IMG/VR virus record: IMGVR_UViG_3300020166_001603
Span: 1-53,017 of that record
DNA from: a virus
Reading direction: 5' to 3' (one strand)
DNA length: 53,017 nucleotides
Shown: one piece after another, positions 8,390 through 17,672 of the stretch
Position numbering within the stretch: position 1 is the first letter of the stretch
Layout: the number at the start of each line of letters is the position of its first letter
Translations under genes and position numbers: made by a program
The notes under the pieces: model-generated
Databases searched by the model: none
What the model was told of the DNA's origin: nothing
The model's input: only the letters and a program-made list of their open reading frames with translations

Positions 8390-9688
8390 ATGAAAACAAA
8401 TATCGAAAAATTAGACGAATTAAAAAGAAGAGAGTTTATTACAAGCGCGGCAAAGGCGTGCCTCGGAGTTGGGCTCCTACCAATGGCTGGTTCTTATATT
8501 CATAATAGCGCTGAAGCTTTTACTACTGGCCCTAGGCCCGCTACCGCCCGTTATGTTATTTACTTAAATATGAGCGGAGCGATGTCTCATCTCGATACAT
8601 TTGGAACAAACCCAGATGTGCCAGAGATACAAGGCCCAACAAAATCTATTCCGACTTCTGCTGACGGGGTTATTCTTTCTGAGAACCTTCCGTTAACCGC
8701 AAAACACATGCATAATGCTGCAATCATTCGAACAATGTCAACAAGTCAAGGGGCTCACGAACAAGCAAGTTATCTTATGCATACAAGCTATTTAAAGCGA
8801 GGTACCATTGCCCACCCTACATTCGGAAGCTGGGTATCAAAACTTTCGGGAGCAATCAATAGCACTATTCCATCCAATGTGCAAATCGGATCTAATCCAG
8901 CAGGAGCTGGATTTCTTGAGTCTAAATTTGGACCCCTCCCAATAGGCAACCCAAGCAGTGGCTTAGCAAACAGTAAGCTTGCAGACTATATTGATCAAAA
9001 TCGATTTGGAGGCCGTTTATCTATGGCTCAAAAAATGAACTCCTCTTACCTTAACCAATATGATCAGAAGCAGGTTCGAGCTTACTCTGATCTTTATAAA
9101 GACGCGGTCAAACTTATGCGAAGCGAGGACTTGAAAGCTTTTGATATAACTCTAGAGCCAGAGTCAATGCATGAACTTTACGGAAAAACCAATTTCGGGC
9201 AGGGCTGCTTGCTTGCTCGCCGCTTAATAGAAAATCAAGTTCGTTATGTGGAGGTTAGTCGAGGAGGGTGGGACACCCACGATAATAACTTTGAATCCGT
9301 TGCGGACAATTGCGCAGACATTGATAAAGCGTTAAGCGCTCTTTTGATTGATCTTGAAATGCGGGGACTGCTTAAGGAAACTATGGTTGTTTTGACTTCA
9401 GAATTTGGCAGAACCCCCAAGATAAACGAGCGTGACGGAAGAGATCATTGGCCGTATGGATTTACGGCTTTTCTTGCTGGCGGGGGAATTAAAGGGGGGA
9501 CAGTCTACGGAAAAATGGATGAGCTAGGCAGAAACCCAGCCGAGGGTAAATTTGTTGACCCGGCATCGTTAAATGCAACTATAGCATATGCCATGGGGCT
9601 ACCCTTAAATAAAATACAAACATCTCCCTCCGGCAGGCCATTTAAAGTAGCCCACGACGGAAAGCCCTTGTTTGATATACTTAATTAA
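8390..9688 (+). CDS. DUF1501 protein with twin-arginine-type signal
   Basis: 432 aa. ATG 8390 lies one base after the upstream stop. The N-terminus has KRREFITSAAKACLGVG, a twin-arginine plus hydrophobic stretch typical of Tat-exported DUF1501 proteins. Family landmarks: YVIYLNMSGAMSHLDTFG near the start, SRGGWDTHDNN and VLTSEFGRTPKINERDGRDH in the second half. DUF1501 proteins have an alkaline-phosphatase/sulfatase-like fold by family knowledge; substrate unknown. The pair with DUF1549/1553 is a standard bacterial operon, here inside a phage replication block and closed by a terminator. Confidence 0.92.
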   Translation: MKTNIEKLDELKRREFITSAAKACLGVGLLPMAGSYIHNSAEAFTTGPRPATARYVIYLNMSGAMSHLDTFGTNPDVPEIQGPTKSIPTSADGVILSENLPLTAKHMHNAAIIRTMSTSQGAHEQASYLMHTSYLKRGTIAHPTFGSWVSKLSGAINSTIPSNVQIGSNPAGAGFLESKFGPLPIGNPSSGLANSKLADYIDQNRFGGRLSMAQKMNSSYLNQYDQKQVRAYSDLYKDAVKLMRSEDLKAFDITLEPESMHELYGKTNFGQGCLLARRLIENQVRYVEVSRGGWDTHDNNFESVADNCADIDKALSALLIDLEMRGLLKETMVVLTSEFGRTPKINERDGRDHWPYGFTAFLAGGGIKGGTVYGKMDELGRNPAEGKFVDPASLNATIAYAMGLPLNKIQTSPSGRPFKVAHDGKPLFDILN

Positions 9689-9706
9689 TAATTAAAACAA
9701 CCCACT

Positions 9707-9730
9707 AAAACCGCTATTAGCGGTTTTTTT
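9707..9730 (+). terminator. Intrinsic terminator after DUF1501
   Basis: AAAACCGCTA paired with TAGCGGTTTT, followed by a T run. Confidence 0.9.
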
Positions 9731-9746
9731 GTTTACAAGTTTAGTG

Positions 9747-9775
9747 TTGACAACTTAATGAAATTCTGGTAAAAT
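9747..9775 (+). promoter_or_regulatory. Promoter for the DNA polymerase III operon, near-leaderless
   Basis: TTGACA, 17 bases, TAAAAT, then 7 bases to ATG 9783. Confidence 0.8.
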
Positions 9776-9782
9776 ACTCTAC

Positions 9783-10541
9783 ATGATACCATTATTTAAA
9801 AGCCACTTCTCAATTGGGAAAAGTATACTTACTCTAGCAAACCCAAGAGATCAAAAAGAAGGAAAAGCAGACAGTGTTTTCTCAATAGCTAAAAGCTGTA
9901 AATTAAAAGAGGTTGTGTTAGTGGAGGATTCGCTAACAGGATTTCTTCAGGCCAAAAAAAACGCAGACGACTTGAAGATTAAATTAATATTTGGGTTAAG
10001 GATCGACATGAGAACCGATGCAAAAATAAACCCAAAAGAAGAGCTCTTAACTTCTTCGCATAAAATAATTATTTTCGCAAAAAACTCAAAAGGGTGCGAG
10101 CGGTTAAATAAAATCTACAGTGAGGCTTTTTCGGATAATTATAACGCGGTAGACGAGAAATTACTAAAGAAATACTGGAGCAAGAAAGATCTAGCCTTAG
10201 CTATACCTTTTTACGACTCATTTATATATAACAACTTAATGAAATTCTCTAACTGCACTCCAAACTTTTCTCCTTATAGTCCGATCTTCTTTACTGAAGA
10301 TAACTCGCTACCGTTTGATAACTTTCTAAAGAGAAAGGTAGAAGATTACGCATTAAAAAATAAACTAGAAACACAAGAGACAAAAAGTATTTATTATAAA
10401 AATAAAAAAGATGCCACCGCATTACAAACCTACAAATGTATAACCGGAAGAACTTTCGGAAACAAAACCTTATCAAAACCAAACTTAGATCACTTCGGTA
10501 GCAATGAATTTTGCGTCGAAAGCTGGGAGGAAAAAAAATGA
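9783..10541 (+). CDS. DNA polymerase III alpha, PHP-domain part as a separate protein
   Basis: 252 aa matching in layout the N-terminal PHP domain of DnaE: FKSHFSIGKSILT (in place of LxxHS.YS), VVLVEDSLTGFLQAKKNADD (like the 'tDh.nl.g...f...a' segment), LIFGLRIDM (like 'pI.G.e') and a KIIIFAKNSKGCERLNKIYS segment. Several metal-binding His of active PHP domains appear to be missing, so it is probably structural rather than a nuclease. It overlaps the next gene by ATGA with GGGAGG upstream, which implies translational coupling. Together with the next two genes it makes up one split polymerase. Confidence 0.75.
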   Translation: MIPLFKSHFSIGKSILTLANPRDQKEGKADSVFSIAKSCKLKEVVLVEDSLTGFLQAKKNADDLKIKLIFGLRIDMRTDAKINPKEELLTSSHKIIIFAKNSKGCERLNKIYSEAFSDNYNAVDEKLLKKYWSKKDLALAIPFYDSFIYNNLMKFSNCTPNFSPYSPIFFTEDNSLPFDNFLKRKVEDYALKNKLETQETKSIYYKNKKDATALQTYKCITGRTFGNKTLSKPNLDHFGSNEFCVESWEEKK

Positions 10542-11182
10542 AAGAATCACTACTAAGGTTTAAGAAAAACCAAAAATACCTACTGTTTGATTACGAAACA
10601 TGCAACCTAAACTTAACCGCAAATAACAAACCCTGGCAACTAGCGTTCTTAGTGATTGAAGGCGGAGAAGTAAAAGAAAAGAAAGATTATTGGCTAAAAT
10701 GGAAAGAGCTTAATGTATCTCCGGAAGCTGCAAAAATCACAGGTTTTACTGAAGCTAAATACAAAAAGAAAGCTACCTGCCCAAAAGAAGCCTTAGATGA
10801 CTTTGAGCAATACCTATACGACGATTCTTATATCAAGGTTGGCCATAATTTACTAGGGTTCGATGTATATATGCACAACCTGCACAGAAAACTAATCAAC
10901 CCAAAAGCCGAATCAGACTATAGTTATACAGAAAATTTAGTAGACACCCTCTGCCTCGCGAAAGCTTTAAAGAAAAGGATAAAGCTAGATAAAGATGATG
11001 ATTTTTTAGCTTGGCAATACAGACTCAACAACTTAATAGAAAGAGGTCTTCGCTGCAACCTCAAACAATGCTGCAAGGATTTTGATGTCGAATTCAACGA
11101 ATCAAATCTACACGATGCCCTTTATGACATCAATATTAATTTCGAAGTTTTTAAAAAAATGATATGGGAAATAGAAATATGA
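10538..11182 (+). CDS. DnaQ-like DEDDh 3'-5' exonuclease (proofreading)
   Basis: 214 aa. Exo I: FDYETCNL (Asp, Glu). Exo II: VGHNLLGFDVYM (Asp). Exo III: LHDALYDI (His and Asp of the DEDDh type). It lies between the PHP and polymerase genes with 4-base ATGA overlaps on both sides, so the three are probably made in fixed proportion. This is the position of the exonuclease inserted in PolC, but here it is a separate chain. It likely proofreads the phage polymerase. GGGAGG precedes the ATG. Confidence 0.9.
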   Translation: MKESLLRFKKNQKYLLFDYETCNLNLTANNKPWQLAFLVIEGGEVKEKKDYWLKWKELNVSPEAAKITGFTEAKYKKKATCPKEALDDFEQYLYDDSYIKVGHNLLGFDVYMHNLHRKLINPKAESDYSYTENLVDTLCLAKALKKRIKLDKDDDFLAWQYRLNNLIERGLRCNLKQCCKDFDVEFNESNLHDALYDININFEVFKKMIWEIEI

Positions 11183-13737
11183 GCTTTACAGAACAGTTTA
11201 CAGATTATAAAGATTGCTGCCCACCGGGGGTGCGTTTGCCTGAGATTAAAATCGAGCAAAAATATTACGATATACTTAAATCAGATAACACAATATCTAA
11301 TTTTGAGTTCCTTAAAAAGCTTTGCCACAAAGGAGTTTATGACAAGGGGATAGATAAATTCAATAATAAGAAAGATTACTTCGATAGAGCGAAAGAAGAA
11401 TTAAAAATATTAAAAGAGTTAGGTTTTATTGATTATATATTATTAAATTGGGACATAATTAACTTTTGCCACGAAAAGGATATTCCTACTGGCCCAGGAA
11501 GAGGGTCTGCAGCAGGCTCTCTGGTATTGTATTTGATTGGGGTAACGAACGTCGACCCCGTTAAGTATAATTTATTTTTTGAAAGATTCGTATCTAAGAG
11601 TCGAGCAAAGAAGACAATTCAAGACGGAGTCACTTTTTTAGACGGAAGCCTTCTTGCTGATGTTGATAACGACATAGCCTACGAAAGAAGAATTGAAGTT
11701 ATAGAGTATATCGAAAAGAAGCACCCTGGGAGGACAGCTAAAATATTAACATTAAATACTTTAAGCGGAAAGCTATGCATTAAGGAGTGCGGCAAAATCG
11801 TAGGAGAGCTTTCTGAGCAGGAAGTTAATGAAGTCAGCCTCACAATACCAAAGAAATTTGGAGTAGTGCTTCCTATATCCGAAGCCTTACAAGAAAGCGA
11901 AAAATTCGGAGAATGGTCTGGAGAGAATTCAGAGGTATTCGAAATAGCTCTTAAGCTAGAAGGCTTAAATAAAAACACGGGAGTTCATCCTAGTGGGATT
12001 GCGATATCATTTGACGAAATAACCAAGACTTGCCCTACTCAGCGAACTAACGATGGCGCACTGGTAACGGGATACGATATGAATTGGGTGTCTGAGTTGA
12101 TGGTCAAGTTCGACATATTAGGACTTAGAACCTTGAGTGTTATATCTGATGTTTGTAAAGACTTAGGGATATCGAGTGAAGAAATCGACTTAAATGATTC
12201 GAACTTATTCGCTCCCCTCCAATCCTTAAAAACTCCACATGGTTTATTTCAATTAGAGTCTGATACTAATTTTAGGGTCTGCAAAAAGATCAAACCAGTA
12301 GACTTAGAGCAATTAAGTGCGGTTATAGCAATTGGAAGGCCGGGAGCTTTAGACTTTTTAGATAGTTATGTGACATATTCAGAAAGCGGAGAATCTCAAG
12401 TGATACACGACTTTTTTACTGATATTCTAGATTACACAGGAGGAATACCCTTGTACCAAGAACAGCTAATGCAGATGGCCGTAAAAATAGGTTTTACTCT
12501 CGACGAGGCGGAGCAATTGAGAAGGATAGTCGGCAAAAAAAAGGTAGACCAAATGCCTGCGTGGAAAGCTAAGATAGAAGAAAAAGTTGAAGAAAATGAC
12601 TTGCCTAGAGAAATTAGTCAGATACTATGGGGAGTTGCAGAGGACAGCGCGAACTACTCATTCAATAAGAGTCATAGTATATCTTACTCAGTGCTTTCGG
12701 CCTGGACTACTTACTTAAAATTCAAATACCCACAACAATTCTTCTTATCTTTATTAAAGATGACCAAGTATGAAACTTCCCCTCAAGAAGAAATATCCAA
12801 AATATCCAAAGAGCTGTCTCACTTTGGAATTCGATTACTATGTCCAGACTTAGCTAAATCTAAAATGGATTTTTCCATTGAAGGGAAAGATATAAGGTTT
12901 GGCTTAAATAGCATAAAGGGAGTTAGCGAGAAATCCCTAGAGTCACTTAGGGACTTTAGGTCAACAGACACTCCGACTAAGTACGATATTTTCTTAGCGG
13001 CAAAACAAGCCGGGCTAAACATAGGAATATTAAGCGCCCTAGCTCAAGCTGGAGCCATGCAAAGTAAAGGCGAAAACCGCTCACTAATGGCACTAGAAGC
13101 TCAAGCCTTCAATATATTAACTGATAGGGAGAAAAGAAACTTTATACTTCTTGGAGAAAAATACAACTACAAGCTTCTGAACTGCATAGCGGATGCAAAA
13201 AAGGGCCTACTAATCGCAGATGACGGCAAGCCATTAATGAAGGAGTCGAGATTCAACACCTTTAAGAAAAAGTACGATAGATATAAATCTATTTATGATA
13301 AAAACAAAAAGTACGAACAATTCGCAAATTGGTATTTTGAAACAGAGCTTTTGGGCTACAGTCACAGCTCAAATTTAAAGACTTGCTTTATGGATAGCTA
13401 CAACTCACTAAATGATTCTAGAGACTTGATGATGCTTGAGGCGGATGGAAAAGGTAAATTTATAGGAGTCGTAGAAGATTGTATAAAAAGAACGTCTAGA
13501 AACGGAAATAAGTATATGAAATTATCGATATCGGATGAATATGGAAGGTACGATGCGATGCTACTAAATTCAAGAAGGGGTAATTTTTACGACAAATACT
13601 TCAGCTCCGAGCAAAAAACTCCGCTAAAGAAAAATATCGTAGTCGCATACGGAAGGAAGGGAGAAGACATTGTTTTTCTTGACTCTTTATCCATAATGGA
13701 CGAGAAGATATATATGAAAATGTCTGAAATTAAGTAA
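11179..13737 (+). CDS. dnaE: DNA polymerase III alpha, polymerase part
   Basis: 852 aa. ATG 11179 overlaps the previous stop (ATGA); an earlier in-frame codon at 11164 would overlap more and is less likely. Palm motifs: TGPGRGSAAGSLVLYLIGVT, then LLADVDNDIAYERR with the catalytic DxD, and HPSGIAISFDE with the third acidic residue nearby. Thumb/fingers segments are VDLEQLSAVIAIGRPGALDF, LYQEQLMQMAVKIGF and NYSFNKSHSISYSVLSAWTT. An OB-fold is near the C-terminus (GVVEDCIKRTSRNGNKYMKL). It is the replicative polymerase. The N-terminal PHP and proofreading parts are encoded by the two preceding genes. Confidence 0.95.
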   Translation: MSFTEQFTDYKDCCPPGVRLPEIKIEQKYYDILKSDNTISNFEFLKKLCHKGVYDKGIDKFNNKKDYFDRAKEELKILKELGFIDYILLNWDIINFCHEKDIPTGPGRGSAAGSLVLYLIGVTNVDPVKYNLFFERFVSKSRAKKTIQDGVTFLDGSLLADVDNDIAYERRIEVIEYIEKKHPGRTAKILTLNTLSGKLCIKECGKIVGELSEQEVNEVSLTIPKKFGVVLPISEALQESEKFGEWSGENSEVFEIALKLEGLNKNTGVHPSGIAISFDEITKTCPTQRTNDGALVTGYDMNWVSELMVKFDILGLRTLSVISDVCKDLGISSEEIDLNDSNLFAPLQSLKTPHGLFQLESDTNFRVCKKIKPVDLEQLSAVIAIGRPGALDFLDSYVTYSESGESQVIHDFFTDILDYTGGIPLYQEQLMQMAVKIGFTLDEAEQLRRIVGKKKVDQMPAWKAKIEEKVEENDLPREISQILWGVAEDSANYSFNKSHSISYSVLSAWTTYLKFKYPQQFFLSLLKMTKYETSPQEEISKISKELSHFGIRLLCPDLAKSKMDFSIEGKDIRFGLNSIKGVSEKSLESLRDFRSTDTPTKYDIFLAAKQAGLNIGILSALAQAGAMQSKGENRSLMALEAQAFNILTDREKRNFILLGEKYNYKLLNCIADAKKGLLIADDGKPLMKESRFNTFKKKYDRYKSIYDKNKKYEQFANWYFETELLGYSHSSNLKTCFMDSYNSLNDSRDLMMLEADGKGKFIGVVEDCIKRTSRNGNKYMKLSISDEYGRYDAMLLNSRRGNFYDKYFSSEQKTPLKKNIVVAYGRKGEDIVFLDSLSIMDEKIYMKMSEIK

Positions 13738-13754
13738 TTGAGGTGTAATCAGAA

Positions 13755-16232
13755 ATGAAAATGACTCCAAAACCTAATTTTACGCCGAGAGCTCAGCAAG
13801 CAATTAACGAATCTAAAAAAATCGCATTAAAATATGGAAACGAACTAATAACCTTAGACCACTTATTCCTTGGAATGGTAAATCTAAGCGCGGGAATACT
13901 AAGTGAAGTTTTATATTTATTACAAATAGATCAAGAAGCGTTAAGGATACAGATAGAAAACTCGCTGTTCGACTTCAACCAAGAGGGGAATAATATATTC
14001 ATACCTGAAGACCTAGAACCTGTTTATGATGAACATTTCCACTTAGTATTAAAAGTGTCCGCCGCGATCAGCGATAAGCTTGGTCATGAGTATGTTGGAT
14101 TAGAACACATTCTACTGGCTTTACTAAAATACGAGGATTCTAATATTCCTCATTACTTTGAATCGTTTCACGCCTCAGGGGATGACATTATTGCAGAGGT
14201 AAGGGAATACTTACATTTATCCAAGGATTACGTACAACCCAAGCAGGATCGATTAAAATTCTTCACTCAACAGGCAGCCCCAAAAGAGGCAAAGTTAACT
14301 AATCTCGAAAAGTTCGCAACGAACTTAAACCTAAAGGCTCAGCAGGGAAAATTCGACAACATAATAGGAAAAGAAAAAGAAATAGATGATGTGTGTGAGA
14401 TTTTATGCAGAAGGACAAAGAATAATCCAGTACTGCTTGGAGAGCCTGGCGTCGGCAAAACAGCGATAGTGGAAGGCCTAGCACAGAACATAGCGAGAGG
14501 CACTAGTTGCGACTTTCTAATAAGTAAGGTTATATATTCGCTAGACCTAGGCTCTTTAATAGCCGGAACAAAATACAGAGGCCAGTTTGAGGAAAGATTG
14601 AAGGCTATTATAGACGAAGCGAGAAAGAATACAGATATAATACTATTTATAGACGAAATACATACGCTAGTAGGAGCTGGAAGCGCAGAAGGAAGCATGG
14701 ACGCTGCAAATTTATTGAAACCTCTATTGGCTAGAGGCGAATTAAAATGTATAGGAGCTACAACGCAAGCCGAATATAAAAAATCAATACTAAAAGACGG
14801 AGCCCTAGATAGAAGATTTCAATCCGTTAAGGTTATCGAGCCAAGTAAAGACCAAACTCGCCAAATCATAGATGGAATAAAATCTAATTATGAAAAATTT
14901 CACACGATTATATATCCAGAAGACGTACTAGATTTAATTGTTGATCTATCCTCAAAATACATACTTGACAAGCAATTTCCTGATAAGGCTATTGACATAA
15001 TGGATCAAGCGGGGTCAAAGGTTAAAATAAAAAATATCGAACGGCCACAAAAAGCCAAAGACATAGAAAATCAGTTAGAGCAATTAGCGCTAGAGGAGTC
15101 AAAAATTCAATCAAGCGGCGCATTACTTTCTAAAATTGAAGATGAACAAATAAATCTATTAGAGCAATACGACCAAGTCATAACTCAGTGGGCAGCCAAA
15201 ACCATGAAAGCTAAAATATGCGTTACCAAAAAAGATATATATGAAGTCCTATCGTCTAGAACTGGGGTTCCTATTTCAGATATATCCAAAAAAGATTCCG
15301 AAAGAATGCTAGGCTTATTTAGAAACCTAAACAAAAAAATTGTTGGACAAACAGAGGCTTTGTCTGAAATCTCGGAATCAATATTAAGATCTAAGTCCGG
15401 GCTTCAAGACGCAAACAAGCCTGTCGGAAGTTTCTTGCTGGTGGGCGCTAGTGGCACAGGTAAAACATATACAGCAAAATGTATTGCTGAATTTATATAT
15501 GGATCAATGAAATCCTTGATACAACTAGATATGAGCGAATACTCAGAGAAAATATCCTCAAGCAGGCTAATTGGAGCCTCGCCGGGATATGTTGGCTATG
15601 AAGAAGGAGGAGAGCTGACGGAAAAAGTAAGAAGAAATCCTTATAGCGTTATACTTTTTGATGAAGTAGAAAAAGCCCACCCAGAGGTATTAAATATACT
15701 GCTACAGATACTTGAAGAAGGTATATTAACTGATAATTCAGGAAGAAAAATTGACTTCTCTAATTGCATAATTATATTAACAGGAAATATAGGAAGCGAG
15801 AAAGCTGCAAAACCTAATATAGGATTCGGAACTTCAGACGGAAAAGAAGAGGCAAAGAATAAACTAAAAGCGGAGCTTAAAACATTCTTTCGCCCAGAGT
15901 TCCTCAACAGACTTAACGATATAATATTATTTAACGATTTCAATCTTAGTATATTAACAGAAATAACCAAGCTAGAACTTAAGAAATTATCTGATAAATT
16001 AGAAGAGAAAAAAATAAAACTATCAACAACTACATCCTTAATTAAATACATAGCCGAAGAGGCTATGAAAGAAAAAATGGGAGCGAGACCTATAAAAAGA
16101 CTAATACAAAAAAATATAGAAAACGAATTAAGTAAATTGATACTCGGCAAATCCCTCACAGAAGGATCCTTAGTTAAGTTTTCCTATACAAAGTCCGAGG
16201 TCAAATACCAAATTAAGGAATTAGAGGCTTAA
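13755..16232 (+). CDS. clpC: ClpC-type AAA+ unfoldase
   Basis: 825 aa, full length for ClpC. A double Clp-N repeat (about 1-150) starts FTPRAQQAINESKKIA. D1 has GEPGVGKTAIVEG (about 229) and the Walker B LFIDEIHTLVGAG. A short middle coiled coil of roughly 60 residues, ClpC-sized rather than ClpB-sized, follows. D2 has GASGTGKT (about 564) and VILFDEVEKAHPEVLN. PNIGFG (about 689) is at the place of the IGF/VGF loop that docks ClpP, so it probably feeds a protease, presumably the host ClpP since none is seen here. GAGGTG lies 9 bases before ATG. It ends tail-to-tail with the leftward block, overlapping it by 20 bases. Confidence 0.92.
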   Translation: MKMTPKPNFTPRAQQAINESKKIALKYGNELITLDHLFLGMVNLSAGILSEVLYLLQIDQEALRIQIENSLFDFNQEGNNIFIPEDLEPVYDEHFHLVLKVSAAISDKLGHEYVGLEHILLALLKYEDSNIPHYFESFHASGDDIIAEVREYLHLSKDYVQPKQDRLKFFTQQAAPKEAKLTNLEKFATNLNLKAQQGKFDNIIGKEKEIDDVCEILCRRTKNNPVLLGEPGVGKTAIVEGLAQNIARGTSCDFLISKVIYSLDLGSLIAGTKYRGQFEERLKAIIDEARKNTDIILFIDEIHTLVGAGSAEGSMDAANLLKPLLARGELKCIGATTQAEYKKSILKDGALDRRFQSVKVIEPSKDQTRQIIDGIKSNYEKFHTIIYPEDVLDLIVDLSSKYILDKQFPDKAIDIMDQAGSKVKIKNIERPQKAKDIENQLEQLALEESKIQSSGALLSKIEDEQINLLEQYDQVITQWAAKTMKAKICVTKKDIYEVLSSRTGVPISDISKKDSERMLGLFRNLNKKIVGQTEALSEISESILRSKSGLQDANKPVGSFLLVGASGTGKTYTAKCIAEFIYGSMKSLIQLDMSEYSEKISSSRLIGASPGYVGYEEGGELTEKVRRNPYSVILFDEVEKAHPEVLNILLQILEEGILTDNSGRKIDFSNCIIILTGNIGSEKAAKPNIGFGTSDGKEEAKNKLKAELKTFFRPEFLNRLNDIILFNDFNLSILTEITKLELKKLSDKLEEKKIKLSTTTSLIKYIAEEAMKEKMGARPIKRLIQKNIENELSKLILGKSLTEGSLVKFSYTKSEVKYQIKELEA

Positions 16233-16722
16233 CAGGAGCAGGAAGCTCGGTATCGTCGCAAACTAAGGGGTCTTCAAATTTTTCCCCTGGGTTTTCGCTG
16301 ACAACTGTTTGTTTTTCGTTGTATATTCCCATGCAAGCTTGAAACCTATCGCTCTGCACGGGATGCTTCTTTTTCATGTTTGCGTCAAGAATGCATCTAG
16401 TTATAAACTCGTCTCCGGTTTCTTGAACGACTGGAGATGGAAATCTTTTATCTTTGTTTGATAAAAAGTTGTTCTCCCCTTCGTCCGTAGACTCTTTCTC
16501 TTTGGGGAATATTTTCTCGTATTCACTATATGTCATGCTTTCATTTAAAAGGTCGTGAGCTTCTCTGATGTTTTTTTTCTGCCAATCCTCGAGAGAATCG
16601 TCGTCCTTGATCATGTCAAACATAACCCTTGCCTTTTTCCAAATATTAAAAAGCTCGGATTTTACTTTTTTATTCATAAAATTCATTGCTGAACTTGATT
16701 CGATGCCTGAGGATTCTTTCAT
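16213..16722 (-). CDS. Hypothetical protein of the virion block with a Cys-containing phage motif
   Basis: 169 aa, mostly helical and charged. About residues 100-130 read GDEFITRCILDANMKKKHPV..DRFQACMGIY, resembling a short conserved 'F..RC....m....p...qR.avC' motif seen in phage head-region proteins (from memory). The tail is Pro-rich. The 3' end overlaps the clpC end in convergent orientation with no visible terminator. Function unknown; first gene of the leftward virion block counted from the left. Confidence 0.75.
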   Translation of the reverse strand: MKESSGIESSSAMNFMNKKVKSELFNIWKKARVMFDMIKDDDSLEDWQKKNIREAHDLLNESMTYSEYEKIFPKEKESTDEGENNFLSNKDKRFPSPVVQETGDEFITRCILDANMKKKHPVQSDRFQACMGIYNEKQTVVSENPGEKFEDPLVCDDTELPAPVKPLIP

Positions 16723-16737
16723 AATACTTATTTACAC
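16723..16737 (-). promoter_or_regulatory. Possible late-type promoter box TAAATAAGTAT
   Basis: On the minus strand GTGTAAATAAGTATT lies immediately before ATG 16722. TAAATAAGT also precedes the gene at 24763. No -35 is seen. It could be read by the phage sigma-like protein (25866-26609). Confidence 0.45.
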
Positions 16738-16741
16738 ATAT

Positions 16742-17263
16742 TTAATTGTAGTAACCATCTAATTCTGAATGCTGTCCGCTTGCAGGGGCATCTGCGCCCG
16801 CAACTTGATTGGGTTTTGCGCCATATAGATTATAAGAATGAACCAAAGTCTTAACTCTTTCTTGGGACGCCAAATAAGCCTCTTGATAATTTTTAGCGGT
16901 AACGTTCTTATTTGATTTTTGAATCATTGAATCTCCTTCTTTTATTACTTGAAAATCTGGAACCCCGCCACTGCCATCAATACCTCTAAGAACTCTTCTA
17001 TGAGCTTTTCTGTTGTATTCAGATAAATACAACTCCCTCATTATAGATTGCTCCTCCAACTTAAATTCTACAGGGTTATCTCCGCTCATGGAAGTATAAA
17101 TTAAGTTATTCAACTCCCCTAAGTGACCTTCAACCCAGCCAGATATTAACGTAATTTCAGTGTCTCTTTCTACTCCATGCCCAAAAAAACCCAACTCTTG
17201 GTCGTAAATTTTCTCTGCAAGCTGGCCAATATTTGTTTGTGGACTAATTCCTGAATGAGGCAT
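16742..17263 (-). CDS. Hypothetical head or neck-region protein
   Basis: 173 aa, acidic N-terminal half (GFFGHGVERDTEITLISGWVE), then a helix-rich middle (MRELYLSEYNRKAHRRVLRG) and a Gly/Ala-rich tail. It starts one base after the stop of the preceding leftward gene (TAGTATG), so the two are coupled. Placement directly beside the capsid genes suggests a head-completion or connector role, but no family is recognised. Confidence 0.7.
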   Translation of the reverse strand: MPHSGISPQTNIGQLAEKIYDQELGFFGHGVERDTEITLISGWVEGHLGELNNLIYTSMSGDNPVEFKLEEQSIMRELYLSEYNRKAHRRVLRGIDGSGGVPDFQVIKEGDSMIQKSNKNVTAKNYQEAYLASQERVKTLVHSYNLYGAKPNQVAGADAPASGQHSELDGYYN

Positions 17264-17264
17264 A

Positions 17265-17672
17265 CTAATTCCTTAAGTAATCTAAGACTTCTTTATGCTT
17301 CGGATTGTTTGGGTCTAACTTTAACGACTCACCAGCTAATTGAATACTTCCTTGACCAACCAAACTTGTTTCAAAAGCTTTTTTTATTTTATTTCTTAAG
17401 ACTGTTTTATTCCCAGAAGGAAACACTCCAACCTTAACAGCTAAAGCCTGCATATCAGTAAGGTTCATATCCGCAATCATGCTTTTAAATACTTCTCTAT
17501 TTTTTGTCCTGAATGGACTAATTTTAGGAATGCCCAAAATCTCTTCTAATTCCCTAGCTTTTGAAACTTGCTCATCATAGCTCTTGCCAGTGGTCTGATT
17601 TAACTCTTCAAGCTTTACGCGCTTTCCCGCGCTAGCTTTGCTCGATTTTTTAATTGTTTTTTTATTTGCCAT
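17265..17672 (-). CDS. Hypothetical basic protein with SAP-like helical segment
   Basis: 135 aa with a lysine-rich start (MANKKTIKKSSKASAGKRVK) and a segment LTDMQALAVKVGVFPSG followed by KTVLRNKIKKAF, which resembles SAP/Rho-N-type helix-extended-helix nucleic-acid binding folds (..l.vkdLk.la...gl..sG.KaeLi.ri...). It lies just downstream of the capsid gene terminator. It could bind DNA in the head or be an internal or head-tail joining protein; inference only. Confidence 0.7.
   Translation of the reverse strand: MANKKTIKKSSKASAGKRVKLEELNQTTGKSYDEQVSKARELEEILGIPKISPFRTKNREVFKSMIADMNLTDMQALAVKVGVFPSGNKTVLRNKIKKAFETSLVGQGSIQLAGESLKLDPNNPKHKEVLDYLRN

Noticed and set aside
2729-13737. Alternative genetic code (TAA read as sense)
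   Set aside because: Many genes here, including nrdB, the polymerase gene and clpC, end at TAA with correct family lengths, so TAA is a real stop in this genome.
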